Source: Impatiens glandulifera
Taxonomy: Eukaryota; Streptophyta; Magnoliopsida; Ericales; Balsaminaceae
DNA: 64,000 nucleotides
NCBI RefSeq assembly: GCF_907164915.1
Contig: NC_061863.1
Location: 37,421,382 to 37,485,381, forward strand
Direction: 5' to 3'
In this document: piece after piece, positions 10,287-23,142 of the stretch
How the letters are laid out: every line of letters starts with the position of its first letter
How positions within the stretch are numbered: position 1 is the stretch's first letter
Position numbers and translations under genes: made by a program
The notes under the pieces: model-generated
The model's database searches: none
What the model was told of the DNA's origin: nothing
What the model saw: the letters and a program-made list of their open reading frames with translations, nothing else

Positions 10287-10474
10287 TAGTAAATAATAAC
10301 GATGTTCATATTTCCCGAATTTATTTGTTGACATATGGTAGACACCCTACTTTTACACCCAATTAATTAAAATAAATATATTTGGTGTAAAATGATGTTT
10401 AATACTAAAAAATAGGAAGAAATGTTAAAAAAAAGTAATATGCTTGTAAATTGGATTCTAGCGTTCTGACACTT

Positions 10475-10604
10475 CGACAACGACCTGTTAGGAAAATGTG
10501 AAATTTTGAGAACAATGTTGTTATTGGACATTTTCAACACGACAACGACCTGTTAGGAAAATGTGAAATTTTGAGAACAATGTTGTTATTGGACATTTTC
10601 AACA
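10475..10604. repeat. 65-bp tandem duplication
   Basis: Two adjacent near-perfect copies (starting CGACAACGACCTGTTAGG) in copy 1 of the 6.6-kb repeat; copy 2 has one. It arose after the duplication of the large repeat. Confidence 0.85.
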
Positions 10605-13600
10605 AAAGTGTTTAGGCCTAGGGTCATATTATGATGTTATATGCAACTTTTTCATAAAATATACAATTTGCAAAAACTAACAAATTCATGATATTTGGAG
10701 CATCGAAAATAATAAAAATTGACTACAATATTGTTTTTTTTTTATTTTTCATAAAAAAAACCTTCGAAGACTAAATTGAAATAAAAATAAAATTTAGTCA
10801 ACCTTTCTCAACTCGTGGTCAACTACACCAGGACTGGTCAAAGAAATGGAAGCCACGTCATCATCCTCTTCAATGAACCATACATGAACGAGCCTCCTCT
10901 TATGTTCTTCATTTGGTAAAAAAAGCTTATGAAAACTAGATTCATTCTTCAACTTTAAAATATCATCAATGACTCATCCCTTGATCATTTTAAGTGATTC
11001 AACTTATTTTGGAAATCTACAAGAGTCCTCTATCACCTTATTCAAATGGATCATCAATCTGAATTTTGTAACTCGACAATGTTTCGAAACATAGTAAGGT
11101 TCCCAAAATTGGATCCATCTTAACATACCTTCACTTAAAAAAATCACAACTCAAATTTCAGTGCTCCAATCAAGGTGATTCAAGTTCCCACATTTAGCTT
11201 AAGCATGGCCTTATTGAATGCAACCGGTATCATGACATCATTCAACCTCTAGGGGACCTTCTATATCGAGAAAAGTGAACCTATGGGCAATGGTCAAGCT
11301 CAAGGAGCTAATTGAAGATACGTTTCACTTTAAAAATTCAAAACTCGAGTTTTACCAAACAATTTGAGTCTATGACCTACCATTGGAAATGTATTTATAC
11401 AACCTTTCTTTTGACATCAATTAGACCACGTATCTCGACCCATTGTCCACGTGAGACCGACAACACTAAAATGTATCTAAAATTGGCAACTTATGTTCAT
11501 CCAAAGATTGAAGGAGGTAAAGTCTATCTCAACCAACATGTTTGTTATCGAAATTGAAGCTAAGATCCATACCTTCAAATGATATCAATCTCAACCTCTA
11601 ATTCAGTCCGAGTCGATCAAGGGACCTCGATGAAATCACGTTTCAAACTGGTCGAGTTCCAAGAGCCTAATGGCGATAGGCAATACTTTAAGAATTCATA
11701 ACTCAAGTTTTAATCAACCATTTGCGATGAATGAGCTATAGTTGGAAATTTCATGATTTTAGCTTTCATTTTATACCAAATAGAGTCCGTGGATCAACTT
11801 ACGACATACACTAGGTCGCCTATAATCTAGTATGTGCAATTCGGGACCATCGATGTTTAATCAAAGATACGTCGATCTAGGTCCATTTCGTCCAAAGTTA
11901 GGTACACACAATTTGTAGCTCTTTAAAATGTATTTTCAACGAGCACAAGCTCAACTCGTGGAATGGTCTGAGCTGTTCGGGAGAGTTTAACAAAGTCTCG
12001 AATCGAGTAGACGAGCCCAAGACAAACTCAGATGAGGGAAGGTTTTAAAAATTTGATAACCTGAGTTATGATCATGGTTTTAGTTGATGCCAAAACAAAA
12101 ATCATGGGACCGAGTCTTTTCTATTCAGCCCAGTCATCCATAACTTGGCACAACTATCAAGTGAAGCTCAATCAACTCAGCAACTTAATAACGGCCTTTT
12201 ATTTAAAATTCTTTCACTAACCATAATAAGTCATTACCCCCATAACTGTTCATGGTGAAGTCCATAAATTTTAACTATCTAATATTTAATTACTTCTTTA
12301 ACTTACACATAACTGTTCTTTGAAAAGAAAGATAGGCTCCTAATATAACTACTTCCCAAATTCGGACAAACTACCTCGATTGAGATATTACTACTAGATG
12401 AAAGCTTGTTTGATTATCTTCCATATTCCTACACTCACTCTGCATTACTCTTAGGTAATTCAAGGAATTCATAAGACTCTCGAACTGTTCTACTATATTT
12501 TCATCGACTAAATTCGATTAATAAATCTATTTGCTCATTGTTTCGGTCTTGTTTACGTGATTGATTGTGTAATTATGTTTGGTTTACCTTAGCTGATCAA
12601 TCTAGATTATAATTCTTATCTTAATTGCACATAATAACCGTCCTAATCTGAACTTAAGAATTTACAACATTCGTCGATTTTGTTCTGCTCAAGAACCACA
12701 GTAGCTTATCAGAAAATTTAAACTGAAATCACATAGTATAGAATGAAGTTTAGGCTTAACTTTCATGAGTATTCTAAATCATATTTAAGTATTGCTGGAG
12801 AGAAGTGCGAAGTTTAAGAATAAGAACTTTGTGGTGTTTATTCACGATCTACAACTCTTGTAGTAAACCTACAAGCTTGTATTAGACAACTTCTGATCAC
12901 AGGAAGGTCTCTTTGAGTATTGATTAGAAGAATTGCGGACCAGAATGAGTGTTGTCCATTTTATATTTTTTTCTATAGAAGACGTACATCGGGTGGAGTT
13001 CTAATCTTCTTTTTGGTCTATAGGTGAAGACATCGACACCTTCGTGAGGGATTCTGGCGATGACATGATGTAACATTCGAAATAGCAAGTCGCGATCATG
13101 ATTAATACTTCCAGCAAACGAAAAACAAAGAAAATGGAGAGCCATTGTATAATTTGGCTCTTCTATTCCCAACCCCACGTGCACACTGTTGCCAACCAAT
13201 CAAAATGCAAATGAATATTATATTATGAAAATTGAGTTGATTTATAAAAAATCGAAACCAGGTCCGGTCTGTTCCATTCCCCATTCAGTTTGTAACCCAA
13301 ATATTTTCCTAGTTTGTCATTCCATATGCCATAATCTTTTCACATTATTAGTCCTCATCTTTTCAAATTTTACCATTCAAATTTTTTTTTGCCGGAAACC
13401 CATTACATAAATCATTGCTGTAAACCTAAGTAGCTCAAAAAAACTTCACGAACCTTTTCCGAAAATAAGCTCGCAAATACGACACTTTTGAGAACTAAGA
13501 ATGTTCTTTTTTGTAAATATTCAGGAAACAAACAACGACATCGCGATCTCTAACAACAACATCAAAGAGAATGATGGGAGGTAACGTATTTTATTAATAA

Positions 13601-13689
13601 TGTGTTTCTAATATTTCAAGTTGACAATAATGATTGTCTATTATGTTTCTAGTATTTCATGTGAATCATACTTTACATGAGAACGCACA

Positions 13690-14262
13690 TCGACTGAGAG
13701 CGTACATTAGCTCTCGTGCGAAGCGCGCTTCACATTTAAGTTGTTGTATATGAACAATCTTGTGATGTTCACTTCGCATGAGAGTGTTCTTTATAGAGAG
13801 TTGTTGTATATCAACTCTTGTGTGAAGTGCACTTCACATTAGAGCTGTTGTACATCAACTATCGTGTGATGCTCACTTCACACGGTAGATTATGTATAGC
13901 AGCTATCGCGTGATGCTCGCTTCACACGATAACTATTGTACAAAGAGTTGTTGTATATTAGCTCTCGTGTGAAGCACACTTCACATTAGAGTTGTTGTAC
14001 AACAACTATCGTGTTATGCTCGCTTCAAATTAAAGATGTTGTATAATCGTTATCGTGTGATGCTTGCTTCACATTAAAGCTGATATGAATTACCTTTCGT
14101 GCGATGCTCGCTTCACACGAGATTTGTATTACAAGAGCTATCGTGTGATGCTCGCTTCACATTAGAGTTATTGTACAACAACTATCGTGTGATGCTCACT
14201 TAACACGAGAGTTATTATATAAAGAGTTGTTGTACAACAACTATCGTGTAATGCTCCTCTCT
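13690..14262. repeat. Palindromic tandem array, repeat copy 1
   Basis: About a dozen degenerate units with 44-bp period, some extended to 59 bp by AAAGAGTTGTTG-like inserts. Each unit holds an imperfect hairpin of the form TATCGTGTGA-loop-TCACACGATA, and several junctions form GTTGTTGTACAACAAC, a perfect 16-bp palindrome. The array ends exactly at the end of the 6.6-kb repeat, like the subterminal transposase-binding arrays of some DNA transposons. No transposase is visible. Confidence 0.8.
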
Positions 14263-14407
14263 AGAAATATCCGTTTTATTTACAGTTCGAACTCAGAGTT
14301 CAAGAAATATATTTGATAAAGGATATGGATGTCATCATATCATTGAATAAGACACTAAGAGACAAGGTATCTTATATTGCACACTTGTTTAAGGACAAGT
14401 GGGAGAT

Positions 14408-15265
14408 TGAAGGAATTATGTCCTTTAATTCAATGTGCAATGACTAAATGTGAATAGGACAATTAAGAAAATTAATTTAATCCAATTATTTTAGGAGTCG
14501 TAGTGCTTTGCTAGAAGCCAACTATGATTAATAGGGTAATACCTACAGCTATTATAATTGGGTCCTACGAGGTCACACATATAGGGTTTACCAATAGATG
14601 AAATGAGAATGATTATATTACTAATATATTAGATATTAGTAATATATATTATTCCTTTTATTTTGAAATAAAAGAGTAACTTTGTGGATAAACAATATAT
14701 TAGATATTGTTAAAGACGTTTAAGCAAGAAAGAAATAAATATATATACTGAGGATATATTTATGAAAGATAAAATTATAACATATTTTATTGTCATAAAT
14801 ATGTTACGGTTTATCAAAAAGGAAGGTGGAAGGTTTCTTACATGACAATTAAAAGGGAAATAAATTTTCCTAGGTGAGAGGGGCATTTAAAAGGATGATT
14901 ATTCGATAATCAATGAGACACACAAAAACTTCCCCATCCCCCTTTTTCTATTGCTGGAGAGAAGTTCTTTAGAACAAAAGGGTGCTCTTGATTCTGAAAG
15001 CAAGCAATCAGATTGTTTCCTTTGGTTATCCTACGATCTAGCAATCGACGGTAACCGGATCTATTGGAACTCGTGTGGACCAAATAGAGGAGCAACAAGT
15101 GGGGCTCTGATCCTGATCCAATCAACCAGATCTGTCAAATTCACGCATCAAAGGTATACCATTTCAAGCTGTATGTTTATTCTATCAGTTATGCTTTTAT
15201 ATCAATGATTAGGTATTTTAGATTAGATCTAAAATTTCCGCACATATACCTAATCAAAAACAACA
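14408..15265 (+). repeat. LTR of copia element C
   Basis: Starts TGAAGGAATTATG right after the purine tract GGACAAGTGGGAGAT and ends CAAAAACAACA just before the primer site, giving TG...CA termini and about 858 bp. No second copy is in the window. Confidence 0.75.
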
Positions 15266-15266
15266 A

Positions 15267-15278
15267 TGGTATCAGAGC
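15267..15278 (+). promoter_or_regulatory. Primer-binding site, element C
   Basis: TGGTATCAGAGC, complementary to the 3' end of plant initiator Met-tRNA, immediately after the LTR. Confidence 0.9.
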
Positions 15279-16121
15279 TAGGTTGCATAAACTGATAGAA
15301 CTATTTGATGCAATCTGAATAATAATCTAACAAGTTAATGATTAATTATAATATGATGATATTATTCGTAATATACAGTTAATTGATCTTGTTATGAAAT
15401 ATAATAAGTTTTGTTTAGAATTAAAATATATAAATATGATTTATATTATTTACTTTTTCTCAAAAGTTAAGAAAAGAAAATGCAAGTTCAAGATTAATAC
15501 TCTTGAAAGTTACTACATGTTGAACCTTGAAGGATAGTGATCCGTAGAAAAGATTACATGTTTTAATATACATTGTTTTGGTTTTATTTATAACTATTTT
15601 TTTTTCACTTTTAAAATAAAACCAATGAAAGATTTTAGTTCCTAAAGAAATTGGGAAAATACCTTTCCACATCATAACCCAAGCAGTTTACGGTATTATT
15701 TTGGTTAGATGGGTTTCGCAAAAGCGATTGTGTCTTTCCTCTACTGTATACTCTTGAGGGTGAATCTATATAAGGGATTCATAAACATTGATATGGTTGT
15801 ACCCAACAAGAGACCAATACCAAGTCTTGGATCTTGAGGTATAGGGATGACTCTAAATTGGATTTAGATTATCAACCAAGAATTATAAAGAAGTTATGAT
15901 TAGTAAATATTGTTTACTTACCCTGAATATACAAGGTCTAAGGCAGTGCAAAAGTACGTTAGACTTTTATCAAATGGGATCTTGGAATCATTTTGTTCAG
16001 AAAGGAACTATAATAATTTGAATAAAATGCGCATTCACTCCTGTTAAATTGTTTATCACAAGTGTTTGCATTGTCAATACATAAACTAATTAAGTTGTAT
16101 TTAAATAACATATTGTAGATA
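15279..16121 (+). other. Untranslated leader of element C
   Basis: 843 bp between the primer site and the gag start, AT-rich, no supported ORF. Long leaders are usual in this copia group. Confidence 0.6.
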
Positions 16122-17681
16122 ATGGCAAACGATAATTTGAAATTCTCCCTGCGCTCCATTATTGAGAAAAACAAGTTAAATGGGACTAATTTCCTAGATT
16201 GGGAAAGGAATCTGAGGATAATTCTGAGGTCCGAGGGACGTGAGGACGTTCTTACTACCCCTATTCCAAAAGTGACTGATACCTCGTCTGACGAGGAGAA
16301 GGCAACAGCAACCCAATTGAAAACTGAGGCTTTACCTGTCACTTGCTTAATGCTTGCTGCAATGGAACCTGATTTGCAGAAGAGGTTTTTGAGTTCCGAT
16401 GCTTATACCATCACAACTGAGCTGAAAACTCTGTTTCAGGATCAGGCAAGGATTGAACGATATGAAACTCACAAGGCTATACTTGATAGCAGACTTGTGA
16501 AAGGGAAACCCGTAAGTCCTCATGTGATTAGTCTAACTGGGCTGTTCAAGAGGATGGAAGATTTGGGGACCCCTTATGACCAAGAGTTGGCCACGGATAT
16601 CATTCTTAGATCCTTACACGATGGTTTTGCACCTTTTAGAATGCAATACCATATGAATGGACTAAAGCATGATCTAAATGAACTCCACAACCTGCTTAAA
16701 AATGCAGAAGGCAATATCACTGATGACAAGAGGAAGGAAGTTCTGAATGTCAATAGTGGGAAGGGTTTTAAGAAAATGGCTAAGAATAAAAACAATTACC
16801 AAAGAAAAGGTAAACAAGTTGCAAAACCCAAGGGTGATGAGAAGCCAAGAGTAGCTTCTGAACATGATTGTTTTTATTGTAAGGCCAAGGGTCACTGGAA
16901 GAGAAACTGTCCCAAATATCTTGAAGATAAGAAGAACGGAACTGTGAGTTCCACTTCAGGTATTTATGTTATTGATATAATGACAACCAATGTCCATACA
17001 TTAGATAATGGTCCCACTTGGGTATTTGATACAGCATGTGGTGTTCACATTATTTCAAATGTGCAGGGACTAAGAAATAGAAGGCGGGTGAAGAAAGGGG
17101 AGATAGACTTGCGCGTTGCAAATGGAGCAAATGTTGCTGCACTTACTGTAGGAGTTTTTTGTCTGTCTCTATCTTCCGGTTTAACATTTGAACTTAATAA
17201 TTGTTATCATGTTCCGTGTATTACCAAGAACCTTGTTTCGGTTGGTGCATTGCATTATGATGGTTTTGATTTTAGCCTTAAGAATGGGTGTATTTCTGTT
17301 TCTAAGAATAATATTTTCTATGCAACTGCTCATATGAATAATGGGATTTTTGAAATAGATCTTAAATCAGAATTATATAACATAAATAACAAAAGACAAA
17401 AACCAAATAATTTGAGTGAAACCTATCTATGGCATTGTCGATTAGGTCACATTAGTATGAATCGCATGAAGAAGCTCCATAGAGATGGAATTTTAAAAGA
17501 TATGGATTATGAATCCATTATAACATGTGAATCGTGTCTGATGGGTAAAATGACAAGGTCACCTTTCAAAAGAAATTTTGAAAGGGCTACTGAACTATTG
17601 AATATAATACATACTGATGTATGTGGGCCAATGAGTACAGAAGCTAAAGGTGGTTATAAGTACTTTCATCACATTTACTGA
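16122..17681 (+). CDS. Copia element C gag-protease-integrase N-terminus
   Basis: About 519 codons from ATG MANDNLKFSL. In order: gag domain (about 1-200), intact CCHC knuckle CFYCKAKGHWKRNC (about 252-265), protease with the VFDTACGVHI motif in place of the usual D-S/T-G (around 302-311), a gag-pre-integrase domain with WHCRLGHISMNRMKKL, the CESCLMGKM zinc-binding part and the start of integrase (NIIHTDVCGPM). A single-base insertion near 17665 (TACTTTCATCAC) shifts the frame; the integrase core continues at 17650-18025. It is the best preserved retroelement ORF in the window. Confidence 0.85.
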   Translation: MANDNLKFSLRSIIEKNKLNGTNFLDWERNLRIILRSEGREDVLTTPIPKVTDTSSDEEKATATQLKTEALPVTCLMLAAMEPDLQKRFLSSDAYTITTELKTLFQDQARIERYETHKAILDSRLVKGKPVSPHVISLTGLFKRMEDLGTPYDQELATDIILRSLHDGFAPFRMQYHMNGLKHDLNELHNLLKNAEGNITDDKRKEVLNVNSGKGFKKMAKNKNNYQRKGKQVAKPKGDEKPRVASEHDCFYCKAKGHWKRNCPKYLEDKKNGTVSSTSGIYVIDIMTTNVHTLDNGPTWVFDTACGVHIISNVQGLRNRRRVKKGEIDLRVANGANVAALTVGVFCLSLSSGLTFELNNCYHVPCITKNLVSVGALHYDGFDFSLKNGCISVSKNNIFYATAHMNNGIFEIDLKSELYNINNKRQKPNNLSETYLWHCRLGHISMNRMKKLHRDGILKDMDYESIITCESCLMGKMTRSPFKRNFERATELLNIIHTDVCGPMSTEAKGGYKYFHHIY

Positions 17682-18025
17682 TGACATGAGTAGATATGGG
17701 TATGTTTACCTTATGTCACATAAATCAAAATCCTTTGAAAAGTTCAAAGAATTTCAATATGAAGTAGAGACTCAATGTGGCAAGAAAATCAAAGCACTTC
17801 GATCTGATCGTGGTGGTGAATACATGAGCCATGATTTTGATCAACATTTGAAAAATTGTGGTATAGTAACACAATTGTCAACCCCAGGAACACCACAGCT
17901 AAATGGTGTATCTGAAAGGAGAAACAGGACCTTGTTAGACATGGTCCGATCAATGATGAGTTTTGTCAATCTTCCGATTTCCTTCTGGGGATATTCCCTT
18001 ACTACCGTTGTACTGACACTAAATA
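17650..18025 (+). pseudogene. Element C integrase core, truncated
   Basis: Shows TDDMSRYGYVYLM, IKALRSDRGGEYMS and PQLNGVSERRNRTLLDMVRS, so the D,D-35-E residues of the retroviral-type integrase are present. It is cut after VLTLNR, where copia polyproteins normally continue with the VPSK region; the following bases belong to a host exon on the other strand. Confidence 0.8.
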
Positions 18026-18275
18026 GGACCAACATCAACATCTCTGGCGGAAGGTGAGAAAGCATAATCTGGTGATTTAGAAATGGAGGTCTGAAGATTT
18101 GAAAAAAAAAATTATAATTAATAGTTTGAAAATAATTTCAAATAAAAATACAACTTACTGATTTTGGGACGTAGAATAATGGCTTGAGTGTAATGTCGTC
18201 GTCTTCAGATGTGGTTGGACTAGGGAATGTTGCGAGAATCAACATAAGAAAAACCATTATAACAAGTACAGCCAT
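18026..18275 (-). pseudogene. Truncated host gene, two exons, signal peptide
   Basis: The ATG at 18275 opens a 39-codon exon beginning MAVLVIMVFLMLILATFPSP, a textbook secretory signal peptide, followed by the acidic segment SEDDDITLKP. It ends at a consensus donor (TCA|GTAAGTTG, 18158). A 68-bp T-rich intron ends TTCAG at 18091, and exon 2 stays open in phase (TSISKSPDYAFSPSARDVDV) until the junction with copia C near 18026. A TATA box lies 90 bases upstream. I do not recognise the family. The rest of the gene is not in the window. The intron is short for plants, so the splice model is moderate. Confidence 0.5.
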
Positions 18276-18363
18276 TGTTAACTAGGGTTACAGACAATAT
18301 AGGTATATATAATTAGAGAGATAGTAAGAGATATATAAGAAATGAATTATGAAACTGAAAGCT

Positions 18364-18371
18364 TATTTATA
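18364..18371 (-). promoter_or_regulatory. TATA box of truncated host gene
   Basis: Minus strand CTATAAATAAGC, about 90 bases before the ATG at 18275. This fits a real plant promoter; the upstream sequence then merges into copy 2 of the 6.6-kb repeat. Confidence 0.5.
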
Positions 18372-18953
18372 GATCTTCTTGGGTTGCGTGTTAAATAATT
18401 TTAAATTATACTTACACGTATCAGATTTTAAACTATTATATATATATATATATATAATTTAAATATATATTGTCCCCATATTTCCTATTTTTTATGTGGC
18501 TTTATTTAGTAATGAGTTTCTTAAAAAATTGTGAGAGATGATATTTATTGAAGAGAAATGGTTTTGAGAAAATAAAATTATTTTAAAGATATTAATATAT
18601 ATAAATAATAATAAATTAAAATATAAAATATTTTAATATTTTAATTAATGAATTTAGGAATTTAATTGATTAGAAGTATATGAAATAATATTTGATTTGT
18701 TTATAATTATTTCAATAATCAAAACTGAATAATATCTAAATTTATGTAGCTAGTATTTAATTACATACATACCATGATTTTTTAATTTATTTAAATATTT
18801 ATTTATTTTTTATTTGTTTAATATTTAAAATATATATATAATATAGTATTTTAAATATATTGTTTTTTTAAATATTTATCACAACAATTTTTTCTATAAA
18901 TTATCAATAATAAATAATTCACTACTAATTAAACAATACCTTATTTCAAACAA

Positions 18954-19065
<112 letters not shown>

Positions 19066-19266
19066 TTCTTTCTAAAAAGATATATATTCCTCCTTCAATT
19101 TAGTTGAGTGCTAATTGACCCCTTCAAAATTTACAATATTTACACGTAATACTTTATTATACCTTCAATATTTAAACGAACATACTTGTTGGCTATTGGT
19201 TTTTGTTTTATAGAGTTTATTTAAAATTATTGTTTGATGATTTTTTTTATTTAAATGAATTATAAG

Positions 19267-19306
<40 letters not shown>

Positions 19307-20499
19307 TTTTAATATATTTTAATTAAATAATTGAATAATTGAAAATATAATAATGTGTTAAATAGATAATGTTTTTAATTCATAAAGAAACATAAAAGGG
19401 TCATAAAAAAATGCATTATTCCAACATTAACCTTAGATATACGATTATCCAACATTTAACATTTCAATCTGAAAGATATGTTCCTCCTTTATCAAACAAT
19501 CCCACCAGAGACCCCATTATTCCTCCATAAATAAATTAGAACTTGTTTGATCCTTGATTTGTTAGTTTTTCTTTAAAAATTATTTTATCAATTTATTTTT
19601 AATTTTCAACTATTAAATTACTTATTTTATCAAAGTAAAATATTCTCTCTTTTTTACATTTTTATCATTATTTTATATTATTAAATTTTATGGGTATTTT
19701 AGTAAAATAACTTAAAAATAAGTTTAAAAAAACATCAATCAAGATTAAAAACCTTACAACATAAGAGCTCTATTGATATTCAATTTTTTTTTAAAAAAAA
19801 ACAATTATTAGAAATAGTTTATTAGATTGATTTAACTATTTTAAATTTTATAAAGAAATTAAAAATATTTTAGTTGATAAATTTTGTGGTTAAATAATTA
19901 AAAATAAGATATAATAAAGAAAAACTTTAGTAAAAAATCTAAATCAATGTAGCTAAAGTTAAGTGTTGAATGAGATATATAATATTCATTGGGGGGAGAG
20001 AATTTGAGAGAGAGAATTTCAGATGAAATTACTTAGCGTAATTCGGTTGGCTGAAAATTAACAAATTTTCTCTCTTATCTATTTCTTCTCACCTTTTATA
20101 ATTTTTCCAGTCATTGATGTAGTGAAACGTCATTCCCTCCCCCAAATTTCATCCCTTATCACTCCTTTATAATATATATATAAGTTAGTTTTACAGCTTA
20201 TAACTGTACGGTAACATTGTATACATGTTTATACAATTAATTGATTCTTTTGTTTGTTAATTTCTTCTATATATCATTTGTTAAACTTGTTTATTTCTAT
20301 TGATAGTTTATTATAAAATAATTTTATATTTTTTAAGAGGTGTAATTCATTTCATTTATTCACAAGTCATACAAAAACGAAACTAATTGATGAAAACCAA
20401 AAAGGACGGAAGTCCTTTAGAACGGAAAAACACACGCAACAAAAAGGAAAGAAACATACCGGTTCAGGGACAAAACAAATTTCCCGAATTATAGTAAAC

Positions 20500-20712
20500 A
20501 TGGCCGTCTCGTTCATTTTTGGGGCCTTAGGCGATCTAAGATTTGGGGCCTAAATTTTGAATTAAAAAACAATACTTATTAAACTTTTGAGTCACTATTG
20601 AGAGAAGGATTTTAGAGAGAGATCCGAGTAAAAAAAAACATATAACCTAGGCTTCTTCATTTTGGGGCCCTGGGCGATGGCCCATCTTTCCCAACCTAAT
20701 AGCCGACCTTGA
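20500..20712. mobile_element. hAT-like MITE in repeat copy 2
   Basis: Same MITE as 10074-10286, flanked by TAGTAAAC/TAGTAAAT. Its presence in both copies shows that it inserted before the 6.6-kb repeat was duplicated. Confidence 0.65.
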
Positions 20713-23142
20713 TAGTAAATAATAACGATGTTCATATTTCCCGAATTTATTTGTTGACATATGGTAGACACCCTACTTCTACACCCAATTAATTAAAATA
20801 AATATATTTGGTGTAATATGATGTTTAATACTAAAAAATAGGAAGAAATGTTAAAAAAAAAAGTAATATGCTTGTAAATCGGATTCTAGTGTTCTGACAC
20901 TTCGACAACGACCTGTTAGGAAAATGTGGAATTTTTAGAACAATGTTGTTATTAGACATTTTCAACAAAAGTGTTTAGGCCTAGGGTCATATTATGATGT
21001 TATATGCAACTTTTTCATAAAATATACAATTTGAAAAAACTAACAAGTTCATGATATTTGGAGTATCGAAAATAATAAAAATTTACTACAATATTGTTTT
21101 TTTTTTTATTTTTCATAAAAAAAACCTTCGAAGACTAAATTGAAATAAAAATAAAATTGAGTCAACCTTTCTCAACTCGTGGTCAACTACACCAGGACTG
21201 GTCAAAGAAATGGAAGCCACGTCATCATCCTCTTCAATGAACCCATACATGAACAAGCCTCCTCTTATGTTCTTCATTTGGTAAAAAAAGCTTATGAAAA
21301 CTAGATTCATTCTTCAAATTCAAAATATCATCAATAACTCATCCCTTGATCATTTTAAGTGATTCAACTAATTTTGGAAATCTACAAGAGTCCTCTATCA
21401 TCTTATTCAAATGGATCATCAATCTGAATTTTGTAACTCGACAATATTTCGAAACATAGTAAGGTTCCCAAAATAGGATCCATCTTAACATACCTTCACT
21501 TAAAAAAATCACAACTCAAATTTCAGTGCTCCAATCAAGGTGATTCAAGTTCCCACATTTAGCTTAAGCATGGCCTTATTGAATGCAACCGGTATCATGA
21601 CATCATTCAACCTCTAGGGGACCTTCTATATCGAGAAAAGTGAACCTATGGGCAATGGTCAAGCTCAAGGAGCCAATTGAAGATACGTTTCACTTTAAAA
21701 ATTCAAAACTCGAGTTTTACCAAACAATTTGAGTCTATGACCTACCATTGGAAATGTATTTATCCCACCTTTCTTTTGACATCAATTAGACCACGTATCT
21801 CGACCCATTGTCCACGTGAGACCGGCAACACTAAAATGTATCTAAAATTGGCAACTTATGTTCATCCAAAGATTGAAGGAGGTAAAGTTTATCTCAACCA
21901 ACATGTTTGTTATCGAAATTGAAGCTAAGGTCCATACCTTCAAATGATATCAATCTCAACCTCTAATTCAGTCCGAGTCGATCAAGGGACCTCGATGAAA
22001 TCACGTTTCAAACTGGTCGAGTTCCAAGAGCCTAATGGCGATAGGCAATACTTTAAGAATTCATAACTCAAGTTTTAATCAACCATTTGCGATGAATGAG
22101 CTATAGTTGGAAATTTCATGATGTTAGCATTCATTTAATACCAAATAGAGTCCGTGGATCAACTTACGACATACAATAGGTCGCCTATAATCTAGTATGT
22201 GCAATTCGGGACCATCGATGTTTAATCAAAGATACGTCGACCTAGGTCCATTTCGTCCAAAGTTAGGTACACACAATTTGTAGCTCTTTAAAATGTATTT
22301 TCAACGAGCACAAGCTCAACTCATGGAATGGTCTGAGCTGTTCGGGAGAGTCTAACAAAGTCTCGAATCGAGTAGACGAGCCCAAGACAAACTCAGATGA
22401 GGGAAGGTTTTTAAAATTTGATAACCTGAGTTATGATCATGGTTTTAGTTGATGCCAAAACAAAAATCATGGGACCGAGTCTTTTCTATTCAGCCCAGTC
22501 ATCCATAACTTGGCACAACTATCGAGTGAAGCTCAATCAACTCAGCAACTCAATAACGGCCTTTTATTTAAAATTCTTTCACTAACCATATAACCTCATA
22601 TATAATAAGTCATTACCCCCATAATTGTTCATGTGTTAGGATCGGGGACGCCCTTGAAGGACCGGGGTGTTTTCGGTTTTAGGAAGGGAGGCCGCTTACA
22701 ACAACACAACACACTTTGGTGATAGTCCGGTTAGAGACTATAACCGTTCTCAGCACTTCGCAAATTGTCACAGACTCTTGAACCGGGTTCAAGGGCGGAA
22801 ATGTCTGTTTCAGTCTGAAGCAATGTATACGACTTAGTTTTGATGAGATTGACAAGGATTCGGTTAGATCGAGTGTATGAGCCGATTTTTGATTTAAGGA
22901 GTGAGATTGTCTTGGTTTGTGGTTAGGTTAAGTGAGTAAGCAGGAAATAAAGAAAATAACACGAGACAAGATTTTTTATGGATGTTCGGAGCAAACCCTC
23001 CTACGTCACCCCTTCTTCTCAGGTTATGAGAAGGATCTCCACTAACTTTCAAAGTTACAACAGTTACACAGCCGGTCGAGCCTTAACTCACTACTCGCCG
23101 GTTACACCAACTCACTCTTGATGTAATACAATAACACAACAC

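Larger units (their letters stand above)
14267..18025 (+). mobile_element. Ty1-copia element C, permuted and truncated
   Basis: The order is 3'-end internal sequence with polypurine tract, one LTR, Met-tRNA primer site, leader, gag-protease and part of integrase. Sequence that belongs before a 3' LTR therefore precedes an LTR that also behaves as a 5' LTR. Reverse transcriptase and RNase H are missing. The left edge is the end of the 6.6-kb repeat, the right edge a host gene exon; neither is an LTR. This suggests deletion within a tandem or circularised copy. Confidence 0.7.

Noticed and set aside
11312..11557. 81-codon plus-strand ORF kept in both copies of the 6.6-kb repeat (also 21677-21922)
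   Set aside because: It lies in LTR-like non-coding sequence, has no domain, and the match only reflects the recent duplication.
12924..13199. 91-codon minus-strand ORF, also at 39186-39461
   Set aside because: All differences between the copies that I could see change the amino acid, so there is no sign of selection; no start context or promoter.
13690..14262. CRISPR-like array
   Set aside because: The units vary, there are no unique spacers and the genome is plant; it is a degenerate tandem array.
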